This document shows positions 32,134 to 43,604 of a DNA stretch of 64,000 bases, piece after piece (the first letter of the stretch is position 1; every line of letters starts with the position of its first letter). Where the stretch lies: positions 75,453 to 139,452 of the forward strand of contig CAMXCT020004079.1 of NCBI GenBank assembly GCA_947184155.2. Reading direction: 5' to 3'. The notes below the pieces were generated by a model. That model made no database searches. It had not been told where the DNA came from and was given only the letters and a program-made list of their open reading frames with translations. This DNA is from Cladocopium goreaui (lineage: Eukaryota > Sar > Dinophyceae > Suessiales > Symbiodiniaceae). The position numbers and the translations under genes are program-made.

Positions 32134-32293
32134 TGGGAAGAATCTTCGAATTTTGTAAGAAGGGATTTTACTCATTCAATAAGTTGGAAATTAGTGGATC
32201 GTTCAAACAAGAATTGGCCAATCAACCACCCAAATTGCTGATTGAACCAGCACAGGCCGAAGAGTTAACCAAGAAATATGGTTCCGCAATGTG
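32134..32293 (+). CDS. 53-residue frame following the decayed block
   Basis: MGRIFEFCKKGFYSFNKLEI, SGSFKQELANQPPKLLIEP, AQAEELTKKYGSAM and stop. It is frame-shifted relative to the block before it, with similar AT-rich codon use, so it may be a continuation after an indel. The frame of 31801-32130 also continues plausibly (QWEESSNFVRRDFTHSISWK) past its TAA. Function unknown. Confidence 0.3.
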
Positions 32294-33544
32294 AACCAGA
32301 TACACACCACCTCAAACTTGAAATTTCGAAGGCAAGACAACCTGAGCCATTTGAAATCCCTTGGTTGGTTAATATTGGGACTTGTAGACTACCTTGGCGT
32401 GATCTCCCATGTTTTGATGATCAATTCTCGATGGTCAATGGGATATCATCCTTTTAACGCGCTCAGTTGGGTGACATGTTGGGCCAGGGATATGCCAGTT
32501 GAGTTTGCAGTAAGACTGAAATCATTATTTTGGGTGATGTGTCAAGGCTGTACAAAGCCCGGACTTGAAAGTGTGCAGCGGCCACTCCCCAAAGGACTGG
32601 AATCCGTGCAGCTTCCAGGTCCAAAAGATCGATTGGGGATGCAGCAGAAAATCCTGGCACCCAGGCGCCACCACAGCGTTGAGTCCGGGATTTGAGCTGG
32701 TTGTGGGCAACCTCCGGCCCGCAGCCATAGAAAAGTTGGATGAAAATATACGGTGGTGGGTAGTTCTTTCACTAAAGTTTAGTACTGCCATAACTACCAT
32801 ACATGGCAATATGAATCTAACCTCTGAAGAAACATCTGGGCACCTTCGTAACTCAGGGATGGGAGCCTGGCGACCAGAATCATCTCGAAGATTATTGTCA
32901 GGTATCAAAAAAAATTACCAGCCAACCTAAGTGTTCAGTTGTTTTTGCCGGTGACCGAATTTAGTTGTTCAGGTTCTTGTTTCCTGATATCTCTTTGATG
33001 GGCAAAGGAAGTACTTAAGACACATTCCAAAGTCTGGCAAGGAGCATGCCTACAAACCCCTACAATCCCGAAGAAGGGAATGTCAACCTGCAAAACAATC
33101 TACACATCATGCGTAGTAACTGTTTGCTTGCTAAAGGTCACTATGATTAATATTAGTTCTGTTGCGTACTGATATGTAATGTAATAGGAATACAATTTAT
33201 ATATATATATATACACAGCATGTAGTAACTATTAATTTTATCTCATGACCGTTGATTGAATGTGTTGCATGTTCAATCAGAATAGGTATTGAAAATGGTA
33301 CCTACAGTAAAATGAAACATTTATTGCATCCACAAACTATCAGATTAGTCATATATATATAGATAGACATACAGTATATATAAAGACATACAAATATATA
33401 TATATACATATATACACATACATAGTAGCTACTCCCCAAGACCCACCTTTTAAACGGTGAATAACGCCACAAAAAAAAAAAAAAACATATACACATACAT
33501 TTCTTAGTTATCTCGGCAAGAGACCCCAAACAGGGGGGTGGGAG
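32294..33544. other. unassigned stretch
   Basis: An open plus frame at 32291-32695 has repeated LESVQ words (GLESVQRPLPKGLESVQLPG) but no known domain. Sequence after 32930 is AT-rich with TATA microsatellites (33190-33220, 33350-33420). Confidence 0.3.
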
Positions 33545-34130
33545 GATAATGTATGATAATAGTGTTGGTGATGATGATGATGATGAGATGATAGTGTTGC
33601 GGAGGATGATATTGAGGATGATGATGTTGAGGATGATGTGGGGCAGGACGATGCCCAAGACCGGGGGGCCACACTTTGTACGAGCCTGCGCCGTCGAAAT
33701 GCACTTGGACATTTCACAAGAGCCACTTCAGGCTCCGGCATTTTTCCTGTAAGATTCCGCAAAAAAATATCTGTAAGTTCTTGCACAGAATGGCTCTCGT
33801 GAAATGTCCAAGTGGATTTCAACTGCGCAGGCTCTCGCACAAAACGGTTGTCGCGTTCTTGGGATCGATCGGTCCTCCTCCTCCTCCACATCATCATCCT
33901 GAATATCGTTCTCCTCTTCAACATCATCACTCTCAACATCATCATCTTCCTCCCCCTTAACATCATCATCCTCAACATCATCATCCTCCACCTCATCTTC
34001 CGCAACATCATCATCCTCCACCTTATCATCTTCCACTCCATCTTCCGCATGATCATCCTCATCCTCATCCTCATCCTCATCCTCCTCAACATGACCATCC
34101 TCAACATCATCTCCACATCATCAAACCAAG
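33545..34130. repeat. GAT/CAT-rich trinucleotide repeat, in two strands
   Basis: GATGATGAT-rich (33545-33640) and CATCATCCT-rich (33880-34125) sections face each other around two copies of the 105-bp repeat. Together they form a large imperfect inverted repeat. Confidence 0.8.
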
Positions 34131-34565
34131 ACCGCGCCGCACGTTTTGTGCCATCCTGCGCAGTTGAAAATCACATGGACATGTGACAAGAGCCATTTTA
34201 TGCCGAAATTTACAGGTAAAACGCCGGAGGCCAAGACCGCGCCGCACGTTTTCAGCGAGCATGCCGAAGCGAAATGCACATGGACATGTCACAAGCGCCA
34301 TTTTATGCAGAAAATTACAAGTAAAAGGCCGCAGGCCAAGAGCAAGCCAGACCACCGCCGCACGTTTTGCACGACCCTGCGCAGCCGAAATGCACATGGA
34401 CATGTCACAAGAGCCATTTTATGCAGAAATTTTCAGGTAAAAGGCCGCAGACCAGAGCAAACCAAACTCGCACGGCAGACTTTGTGCGAGCCTGAGCAGT
34501 CGAAATGCACATGGACATCTCACAAGAGCAATTTTAGACCCATTTTTTACGAGAATTTACAGGAA
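33665..34565 (+). repeat. 105-bp tandem repeat, with one inverted copy
   Basis: Units carry CGCACGTTTTGTGCGAGCCT, GTCGAAATGCACATGGACAT, CACAAGAGCCATTTTATGC and ATTTACAGGTAAAAGGCCGC. Copies start at about 33665, 34133, 34233, 34350 and 34467; one copy at 33760-33850 is inverted, forming a head-to-head pair with the first. Units lack stops in some frames, which yields long but repetitive reading frames. Confidence 0.8.
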
Positions 34566-35461
34566 AAAACGCGGGAAACCAAAGCGAACACCTCGATCAA
34601 ACACCGGCATCAACCCTTACCGTAAGAAACCCTCAGTGTGGACACACTGTTTGGGGAATTTGAATACAGTAGACAAAAGTAAAGAACAATGTAAAGAGCA
34701 GAGCCCTTTAAAGAAGAAGGATGCCTACAAAATATAGAGCATTCCTCTAAAAATGCAACGTTCCTTTCTGAAGAAGCGAGTCTTACTTCAGAAAATTCCG
34801 CGGCGTTCGCTCAATCATACTGTATTTGTTCGAAATAAAAAGCACTATTCCTGCGAGAAAGAGAGATTAAATACATGCTTTAATGGAGTTCCTTCTTGTC
34901 ATTTTTCTAGTATGACCATTTGTAAGGAAGACTTCACTTCTTCAAAAAAATTGCCTTGAAGACAAGGTATTCCCTTAAACCTTAAATAAGAAAGTTCATC
35001 CTCCCTCTAATTTTCTTTTGCCTGACGTTGTCTTTAAATTAGAGATTTTACTTCTTCAAAATCGTGTTGCCTCTGTTGTTCAGATGTTTCACTCATATGG
35101 AATGGCATTTTTGCATACATACAACCATGACCTGTAACTGTATCTTTCAAAAAATACTCTTCATAGTAGTGTTCTTTGTATTATTGCATGGTTTTCAATC
35201 AAATGGTTCGCTCCCTTGTGAAGGAGGCTTTGCACATACTTGCACCAAGACTGTTTTTTAGGAATACCAAAATCAGTTAGAAACGTTACTTAAGGGCTCC
35301 ATTCTGTCGTAATGCTGTCCTCCTTCACCTCTTAAGAGAGCTTTGCACAGCTGTAAGTCTCTTTGAACACAGTTTTATCTTCATTTCAAACAAATGCTGC
35401 ACTTCTTGATGACTGCTTATGGAGGTCATTCCGAATTTAATTATAGGAATCCCCGGTTTTT
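34566..35461. other. unassigned stretch
   Basis: AT-rich with frequent CTTCTTCA, TTTAAAGAAG and CCTTTAAA words. Short plus frames (34753-34959, 35064-35261) have no recognised domain. Confidence 0.3.
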
Positions 35462-37770
35462 GCCAGGTCAAGTGATGAAGTCGGTGCTGGTAGTTCTCCC
35501 ACTTTGACCGGGAGGGCCCGGAGGTGCACGGCCCCGAAAGAAAACATCGGACAGGGAAGTTCGTTTTTTGCGTTGGATGAGGCTTCACATGCCATTGTAA
35601 CTAATCAGTATATCGAATATAAGTAACCAACTTAATATGATACTTGAGTGCTGCACGAATAATTTCATAAATCACTAACCAAGTATAACTTGTATAACTA
35701 ACCAACTTGATAGTTGATTTCTTGTGAGAACTTGGCAACTGGATCCATGGATAAAAACTGTTTGGGAATCCCCGGCACAGGTGGAGCGACGACTTTGTCG
35801 ATGTCGATTCTCCCCCTGGGGTTATGAGGTGCGCTGTGCACCTCACTATTGGATCAGAAAATTGAAACCGGAAACCCCACAATATATTTGATGCTACAAA
35901 CCATGGTTTTCTCAAGATATTCCTCAGATCAATCCAGTATGAATCTCGAGTTGGCGCCAATGACAGTTCTATCTGGTTAAAGGGGATCTGGTCTTCCAAG
36001 ATGTTTCTTGCTATGAGCCCCCAAGTCCATAGAACCGCGAGGTCAAGTACCACAGCCACTGTCCAAGACCTGATGGCGAGGTACAGCAGAGCTCTGCGAA
36101 GAATTTGCAATGGAAACTGAATGCTGGGTGGTTGATTAATGAAAATCATGAGCCCCGACTGAAAAATCTGATGAAGTCGGTGCTTGTAGTTCTCCCACTT
36201 TGGCCCGGAGGGCCCGGAGGTGCACGGCCCCGAAAGAAAACATCGGACAGGGAAGTTCGTTCGTTGCGTTGGATGAGGCTTCACATGCCATTGTAACTAA
36301 TCAGTATATCGAATATTAGTAACCAACTTAATATGATACTTGAGTGCTGCAAGAATAAGTTCATAAATCACTAACCAAGTATAACTTGTATAACTAACCA
36401 ACTTGATAGTTGATTTCTTGTGAGAATTTGGCAACTGGATCCATGGATAAAAACGGTTTGGGAATCCCCGGCACAGGTGGATCGACGACTTTGTCGATGT
36501 CGATGTCAATTCTCCCCCTGGGGTTATGAGGTGCGCCGTGCACCTCACTATTGGATCAGAAAATTGAAACCGGAAACCCCACAATATATTTGATGCTACA
36601 AACCATGGTTTTCTCAGGATATTCCTCAGATCAATCCAGTATGAATCTCAAGTTGGCGCCAATGACAGTTCTATCTGGTTAAAGGGGATTAATTAATGTG
36701 GTAAACCAAGTAGTAAATCATACTCAAAGTTTGCCATGTGTGTTTTGTTTCTTGGGGACTCAGCGTAAGTTTGCAAGATCGTAGTGTTTGTGATCTGGTC
36801 TTTCAAGATGTTTCTTGCTATGAGCCCCCCAAGTCGATAGAAAGGTAAACAATCATTCATCACTCGTCATTTAAACAGTAGGGAAGCACAGTTCTGTCAT
36901 GTTCTGAAACTTGCACCACTTTTCCCATCTGAAAGTTCTCCGGTCCGTGTGGTCGTCAGGTCAAGCACGACAAGCATCGTCCAAGACCTGATGGCGAGGT
37001 ACAGCTCTGCGAAGAATTTGGAATGGAAACTGAATGCTGAGTGGTTGATTGATGAAAATCATGAGCCCCGACTGAAAAATTTTCGATACCCGCCCGAAAT
37101 GATAATTGTGAGAATTACTTCTGAAAGTTTGCCAGGTCAAGTGATGAAGTCGGTGTTGGTGGTTCTCCCACTTTGCCTGTGAGGTGCACGGGCCCGAAGG
37201 AAAACATCGGACAGGGAAGCTCATTTTTCGCGTTGGATGAGGCTTCACATGACATTGTAACTAATCAGTATATCGAATATTAGTAACCAATTTAATATGA
37301 TACTTGAGTGCTGCAAGAATAATTCATAAATCACTAACCAAGTATAACTTGTATAACTAACCAACTTGATAGTTGATTTCTTGTGAGAATTTGGCAACTG
37401 GATCCATGGATAAAAACGGTTTGGGAATCCCCGGCACAGGTGGAGCGACGACTTTGTCGATGTCGATTCTCCCCCTGGGGTTATGAGGTGCGCTGTGCAC
37501 CTCACTATTGGATCAGAAAATTGAAACCGGAAACCCCACAATATATTTGATGCTACAAACCATGGTTTTCTCAAGATATTCCTCAGATCAATCCAGTATG
37601 AATCTCGAGTTGGCGCCAATGACAGTTCTATCTGGTTAAAGGGGATTAATTAATGTGGCAAACCAAGTAGTAAATCATACTGAAAGTTTGCCATGTGTGT
37701 TTTGTTTCTTGGGGACTCAGCGTAAGTTTGCAAGATCGTAGTGTTTCAAGAATAAGTGCTGCAAGAATAA
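35462..37770. repeat. large tandem repeat, three copies of 0.6-1 kb
   Basis: Copies 35462-36168, 36169-37130 and 37131-37770 share GATGAAGTCGGTG, GAAAACATCGGACAGGGAAG, TATAACTTGTATAACTAACC, TGATAGTTGATTTCTTGTGA, a GCGACGACTTTGTCG hairpin and GAGGTGC-GCTGT-GCACCTC. Copy 2 has about 250 extra bp. Minus-strand frames across copies end in similar YTSYTWLVIYE words; I know such words from repeat-derived predicted proteins in Symbiodiniaceae, so this is probably a mobile-element relic. A fourth, partial copy is at 39401-40080. Confidence 0.85.
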
Positions 37771-37784
37771 GTTCATAAATACCT

Positions 37785-37905
37785 CACCAAGTACCAGTAG
37801 TACCGCACGAGGCGGTGGTGGAAACAAAAATAAGAAACCTTTAGGAGAGGTTGGTTGTTGTGAATCATGGATGGCAGAGCGAATCCACTGATGGACCGAA
37901 AGGTG
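37785..37905 (-). repeat. dispersed copy of the 22.6-kb repeat, inverted
   Basis: TACCAGTAGTACCGCACGAG, then GAAACCTTTAGGAGAGGTTGG and CCACTGATGGACCGAAAGGTG match the reverse complement of about 22573-22687. Confidence 0.75.
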
Positions 37906-37959
37906 GTTGGAGTTGGATGCTATGGCTGCAGTGGTCACCTCACCACAACTGCTGGATGA

Positions 37960-38232
37960 TTTATCTATCTATCTATATTTCTTTCTTCCTTTCTTTCTTT
38001 CTTTTTTCTTTCTTTCTTTCTATATATATATATATTTTTTTTTGGGGGGGGGGTTTATATTTGTCTATCTATCTCTGTCTCTCTCTCTCTCTCTCATTAA
38101 TCTATCTATCTAACTGTCTATCTATCTATCTATGTATCTATCTATCTATCTATCCATCTATCTATCTATGTAACTTTCTAGCTCTCTATCTGTCTATCTA
38201 TCTATCTATCTATCTGTCTGTCTGTCTGTCTA

Positions 38233-38270
<38 letters not shown>

Positions 38271-38400
38271 ATTATCTATCTATCTCTAGCTTTCTATCTA
38301 GCTATCTATCCATCGATCTATCTATCTATCTTATCTTATCTTATCTAATTTCGTCTAATCTAACCTAATCTAATCTCATCTAATCTAATCTAATCTAAGC
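37960..38400 (+). repeat. TCTA/TCTG tetranucleotide microsatellite
   Basis: TATC, TTTC, TCTG and TAATC runs over 440 bp. It is near the repeat copy above, as the AGAT run is at 22.5 kb. Confidence 0.95.
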
Positions 38401-39400
38401 AAGCTTGAAAACGAAGCTATTCTGCGAGACTTCCTCAATTTTTGAACTTGACAACATCAAAAACGAAGCAATTCTGCGAGGCATCCTTCAATAATGGAAA
38501 GTTGAGTGCAGAGCTGACGGCCTTGTACCAATGCATCTTGCGATTTTTCCACTCCACCTGTCTAAAGTGCTGCGCTTGCCGCGAAAAAGTGATGCCTGCA
38601 CCTGTCATGCAAAATCATCTTCCCAGAACTGAAGATCTGATGCTCCAAAATGCAACCCCTCTCACGAATTCAGCGCCCAGACCTCCTAACATCTCTGATG
38701 AACATGTCTCTTGTACTGCGCCTGCCACGGAAAATGTATCTTTGCAGATCCTCTTCAAATGTCCCACACCTGCCAACCCTGTTGAAACTGCTTCCAAACC
38801 CGCACGTTTTGTTTACTTTTGACAAAGTGCACAATCTGAACGTCCAAAAGTGGTCCATACATGGGGTGATTTGTGCATTTCGGAAATGTGCTTCGCGCCA
38901 ACACGGCGTGCACTTTTTCGACATGTCAACTTCCAAAAGTGCTCCAAAAATGGTGTCTCTTGTACACATTTTGGCTTGGAAATGTGCTTCGTGCCACAAC
39001 AGCCTGCACTTTTTCGACTCCAAAAGTGCTGCGAGCATGAGGTGTTTGTGCATTTTGACTTGAAAAGTGCTCCGAGCACGAGGTGTGTTGTACATTTTGA
39101 GTTGGAAATATCCTTCGCGGCACAACGGCGTGCAAGTTTAGTTTCCATCTCTCATCTGGCCAGCTGGCTCCACACCCGCCGCTTTAGCGAGCCTTCTTTT
39201 CGACCCTCCGGAGCCACAAATCATTGGAAAAACATAGTGATCTGCGACTTTTCTACCTTTTCGCGCGCCTGGATCTTCTTTCTTCTGACTCTTTCTCTTC
39301 TCTGATCTGCTCTCTTCTTCTCTTCTCTTCTCTTCTCTGACTCTTCCCACCTCTGCTTTTCCATCGGTCCATCTTGTCAGAAGTTTGACTTCCAAACTTC
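38401..39400. repeat. degenerate repeat of about 90 bp (GTGCTTCGCGCCACAACGGCG type)
   Basis: Between 38850 and 39150 the words GGAAATGTGCTTCG(C/T)GCCA, GCCTGCACTTTTTCGAC and CAAAAGTGCTCC recur three or four times. Open frames on both strands (for example 38670-39125 minus, 151 codons) follow from the repeat and show no domain. 38520-38800 has related TGCGCCTGCC words. Confidence 0.5.
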
Positions 39401-40080
39401 CTTCGATAACTTGTATAACTAACCAACTTGATAGTTGATTTCTTGTGAGCACTTGGCAAGTGGATCCATGGATACAAATGGTTTGGGAATCCCTGGCAAC
39501 AGGTGAAGCGACGACTTTGTCGATGTCAATTCTCCCCCTGGGGTTATGAGGCGCGCGGTGCGCCTCACTATTGGAACAGAAATTGAAACCGGAAACGCCA
39601 CAATATATTTGATGCTACAAAACATGGTTTTCTCAAAACGTTCCTCAGATCACTCCAGTATGAATCTCAAGTTGGCGCCAATGACAGTTCTATCTGGTTA
39701 AAGAGGATTAATTAATGTGGTAAACCAAGTAGTAAATCATACTGAAAGTTTGCCATGTGTGTTTTGTTTCTTGGGGACTCAGCGTAAGTTTGCAAGATTG
39801 TAGTGTTTGTGATCTGGACTTTCAAGATGCTTCTTGCTATGAACTCCCCAAGTCGATAGAAAGGTAAACGATCATTCATCGGTCGGCATTTAAAAAGTAG
39901 GGAAGCACAGTTCTGTCATGTTCTGAAACTTGCACCACTTTTCCCATCTGAAAGTTCTCCGGTCCGTGTGGTCCGTCAGGTCAAGCACGACAAGCATCGT
40001 CCAAGACCTGATGGCGAGGCAGCCCTTCTCAATGAATTGGCACTGGAAACTCACTCACTGCTGAGTGGTTGATGTGGGAA
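39401..40080. repeat. partial fourth copy of the 35.5-37.8 kb repeat
   Basis: Starts at TAACTTGTATAACTAACC and runs through TGGCGCCAATGACAGTTC to CAAGACCTGATGGCGAGG. It lacks the first 200 bp of the unit and matches copy 2 best, including its extra segment. Confidence 0.85.
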
Positions 40081-41934
40081 ATATTTTTCATACCCAACAT
40101 TATTATTGTCGGAATTGCGTCTGCCTAGTGATTTCACTGATTTCTAAATAAGTACCCGTTGGTTATCTCCATACCCGGGATGATCCCACTTTCATATGGA
40201 TGAGTTGACACCAGCAGCCTTTAGAGGAACCCTGGAGAACTTGAAGCCCCACCCGTGGTGACAAGGCGGGGCTCAAGGCACCGAAGTTGTTTCTTGACCT
40301 AGTTTTTAATATACCCAAGTCATATTAAGGGGTCATTAACCTCTCAATGGTGTAAACCCAAAATCACAGACCATCGCAGACCATCACAGACCATCCGATA
40401 AACCAGCAATGGATTGGGAAGAAAGTCCCCGGAGAGTTTCTTGCATGGTGTTTACCACTTGGATCCAGTGAATCATCCCAGCGAATGAGAGCTAAGATCG
40501 TGTTCTTTCCATACTTTGATTTAGTTCTTCAGTTAAGATCGGTACCTCGGCAAAGACATGCTTTTCATATTTCATTACAAATACATTTTGTCAGTGCGGT
40601 TTGACTAGTTTCACCATGGGTTACTTCATATGGGTTTGTCTTGAGAATAGGTACGGCAATACCTACCTGGGGTGATCATTTCCTCGTTGACATGGCCACA
40701 CATCAGGGGCCCATGTTTGGATCATCTCAGTTATAAGAAGTCCAACTCGCATGGAATCCCAATTTTGGCCGGTCAAATCGCATTTTTTTGTTTACATGTT
40801 GATGCTGGTGTGAAGCCATGTGAAATCCATTTTGCTTTTGGTGGTAAAATCTGATTCAAACTGATGTTTCTCATAGACCTAACGTCATTGTCCCAGGTCC
40901 AGCACATCAGACAGGGGAAGAGAGAAGGCATGGTGGATTTGGTGGATGCGGTGGGTTCAAGTTCATTCCGGGGTGATTATTGAGTATAACGGTAGAACTC
41001 TGATTAGAAACCCCTCGAAGTTGGGATATAACCCATACCATGGTGAAATATATCCGCCACCTCCAAGTAGCCATTTACGGGGGGTCATCAATCACTTTGA
41101 AGAATGATTTATATATCCATTGTAGGGACTCCTATTTTGGGATGAATGACCATACCACATACTCAATGTTTAATTCTAGCACATATGGGATTCAAATGAC
41201 CATTTCATGAGGACATGATCGGAAATCGTTGATAAAGTGATTGACTGTGTCCCAATGGGAAACAACATTGGGAATATAACGGCATAGCACTTAGGTCAAC
41301 GATGAAAACGGTTGAAACAATTGAAATATGGATATAAGCAGCCATTCATAGAAATTTGATGGGATTGAAATTGGGACATAAAATCACATCGATAAACCAA
41401 CAATATGATTGGGCTTTGACTGTAAATCAGGCACCCAGAATTCCGATAGATCCTCATTATGTTTCCGGTGATGACAACTTTGGTGTTTCCTGTTGGAAAA
41501 ATTAACGATTCCTGGGCTGCCCCTCCAAGTACACAGCCTGGATTAAAAAAGTGTCGCAAGTTCGGAAAGTGTTGATGTTGAAATCGAACCCCAACATGAT
41601 GAAGCAATCATTGATTTCTGGTCCTTTGGGTTGGAAAATCTGATTCAAACGAAGGCAAAGCATCACCAAGCATCAAGACTCACTATCCTTGAGCTTTGAA
41701 ATGCGTATGGGATCACATATACTTCTTGATATGTGCCCTCTTGTTTTTCAGCTGTGAATCACCAACGGTTTCAAATCTTGGCCCAGACATATTCAAAAAA
41801 CTTCAAACGAACTCAAAGAAGGCCCCCAGCTGTGTACTTGGATATGATGATATGCATCTCCATGCATTGTGGTTCCTTAACCATTGTGCCATAGTCATTG
41901 TCCATCCAGTTTTTGTTTTTCTGTGGCTGCAGGA
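40081..41934. other. AT-rich stretch, no firm gene
   Basis: Contains a short hairpin GAAGCCCCACC...GGCGGGGCTC (40233-40273) and intron-like sequence. No exon could be supported. Confidence 0.4.
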
Positions 41935-42019
41935 AAAGCCCCAGATGGCGGCGCAACATGCCGCTGGAACCTGCCTGTTGGACACCTCAGATTCCACCTG
42001 GTCGCTCACGCTGAACTAA
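41935..42019 (+). CDS. possible terminal exon, unrecognised
   Basis: After GCAG|G: EKPQMAAQHAAGTCLLDTSD then STWSLTLN and TAA. It is GC-rich in an AT-rich surrounding and has a canonical acceptor. It could belong with the zinc-finger exon 300 bp downstream if the stop is spliced out. Confidence 0.35.
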
Positions 42020-42338
42020 GTTTGCTTGTTTGAAATTTCAGGGGCCAAGGAAAACCTTCAAATTTCATGGTTCATCATGATTCATGATCATTTTTCCCAT
42101 GCCATGTTTGGTGTCCACGATTTTTAGACACACCCAGACAAGTATGATTTTATGATTAAGACAAGCTGGAAACTGAGAATCCAGTGCATTCTTCAGCCAC
42201 GTGGACGTAGGAGATTTCAGCAGGACACACAGCCAAGCCCCATAGATGGTTCAATACGATTCACCCGTAGAATTGGTGCAACCAACAACAGTTTGACTTA
42301 CGTCCTATTAGCCCATTCGCCACATGACAATTTTTGAC

Positions 42339-42524
42339 TTTTTTGAGGTCTCCTTGGTCCCATTTCGAGTCCCTGCTGCAGATTTCACCATGCCAAGGCC
42401 TTGCATTTTCTTCATGAAGGTCCCGCCTTGCTGCAAATTTGGCGATGAGTGCACCCATTGCCATCTTTGCACTGTGGACGAAGCGAGAAAACGACGAAAT
42501 CGCATCTCCTACGTCCCTTGGTGA
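42339..42524 (+). CDS. C3H zinc-finger exon
   Basis: Reads MPRPCIFFMKVPPCCKFGDE, then CTHCHLCTVDEARKRRNRIS and a stop. The pattern C-x5-C-x2-CH-x-C after a short aromatic lead, followed by EARKRR, is the single CCCH finger seen in many Symbiodiniaceae proteins ('KPCxFxxKxxCxxGxxCxFCHxC'). Such fingers usually bind RNA. The stretch is open from 42324 and an acceptor CTGCAG at about 42381 would cut just before TTCACCATGCC, so the exon may begin there. Other exons of the gene were not recognised. Confidence 0.55.
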   Translation, partial: FFEVSLVPFRVPAADFTMPRPCIFFMKVPPCCKFGDECTHCHLCTVDEARKRRNRISYVPW

Positions 42525-43308
42525 AACAGACGGCTGTTCTTGCAGGCGAAAGTTGTTTTGCTGTGGATGGCGTTTCTGTCAAGTGCGGTTGGATAGCATG
42601 GAAGTTGGTTCCTACCTGGGAAGTGGCTAGGGACTGAACTGACTAAACCTTGGTGCACCGAGGAAAAACGGAAGGTCAACAGGAAGCTTGCGCATCAGTT
42701 GTGATTCCAAGTTTTTTGAGAGGAGCTTTGTCTCGAGTCTTCTACAATGATTCCATTTCTGGTCGCAGGGAGGCAGGGTCGAAATTGGGAACCCCAAATC
42801 TACAGAAGTGAATACTAAAGATACCCAAGTATACAAGCTCTATGGGTCTAGATGTCTTAAGATTTTGACCCAATATCCCACAATTGGAGTCTTCTGGATT
42901 GGGCAACCGTTGGCTCCAGCATCTCTCCACCGGGCCGCTGCAAAGCATCTGGATCTTGTCGATCGATCACATTGGTTGAAAATCAAAAGCCTACAAGCAC
43001 CTTCAAGATGGCAAGATCCGAGGGTCACTTTTTGAAGCTGCTGGGTTTTCAATCTCAGACGAATCAGCGAATTTCGCCGTCTGCTTCATGCAGGTGCAGA
43101 GGTTGCCAAGATTCAAGACGCCTAGAAATTGGGTATATGCCACTTGTGGTTTCCCGAACATGTGGAAGGCTAGTTTATCACCAAAGCCAGTGGTTTTTTA
43201 TTTTTCCCCACATCTTTGTGTGGGGTTCTTGTTTTTGGTTGTGCACCCCCGTCCGCTCCTCCTGCCTCCTCCTGCCTCCTCCTGCCTCCACCTTCTCCCG
43301 CTCACGCA
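42525..43308. other. unassigned stretch after the zinc-finger exon
   Basis: GC-moderate, with overlapping short open frames on both strands (42808-43035, 42840-43052) and no recognised domain. GCGAAAGTTGTTTTGCTGTG after TGCAG (42544) could start a further exon. Confidence 0.3.
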
Positions 43309-43600
43309 CAACTTACTCACACACAAATCACACACAACTCTCTCACACACAAGAAGAACTCACTCACAACACAACTTACTCACACACAACTCTCTCACAC
43401 ACAACTCACTCACACACAACTCACTCACACGCAACTTACTCACACACACCTCTCACACACAACTCCCTCATACGCAACTTGTTCACACACAACTCTCTCA
43501 CACAAAACTCCCTCACACACAACTCCCTCACATACAACTTTCTCACCCACACAACTCGTTCACACACAGCTTACCCACACACAACTTGTTCACAGACAAC
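43309..43600 (+). repeat. CTCACACACAACT minisatellite
   Basis: About 20 units of 13-16 bp (CTCACACACAACTCTC and variants). Long reading frames across it encode repeated Thr, His and Ser and are not evidence of a gene. Confidence 0.9.
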
Positions 43601-43604
43601 TTAC

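Noticed and set aside
33508-34116. 202-codon minus frame of Met, Arg and Lys
   Set aside because: Encoded by the trinucleotide GAT/CAT repeat.
35601-36284. 227-codon minus frame across the large tandem repeat
   Set aside because: It spans a unit of a repeat family, its C-terminal part recurs in altered form in each copy, and there is no recognisable domain; listed as a repeat.
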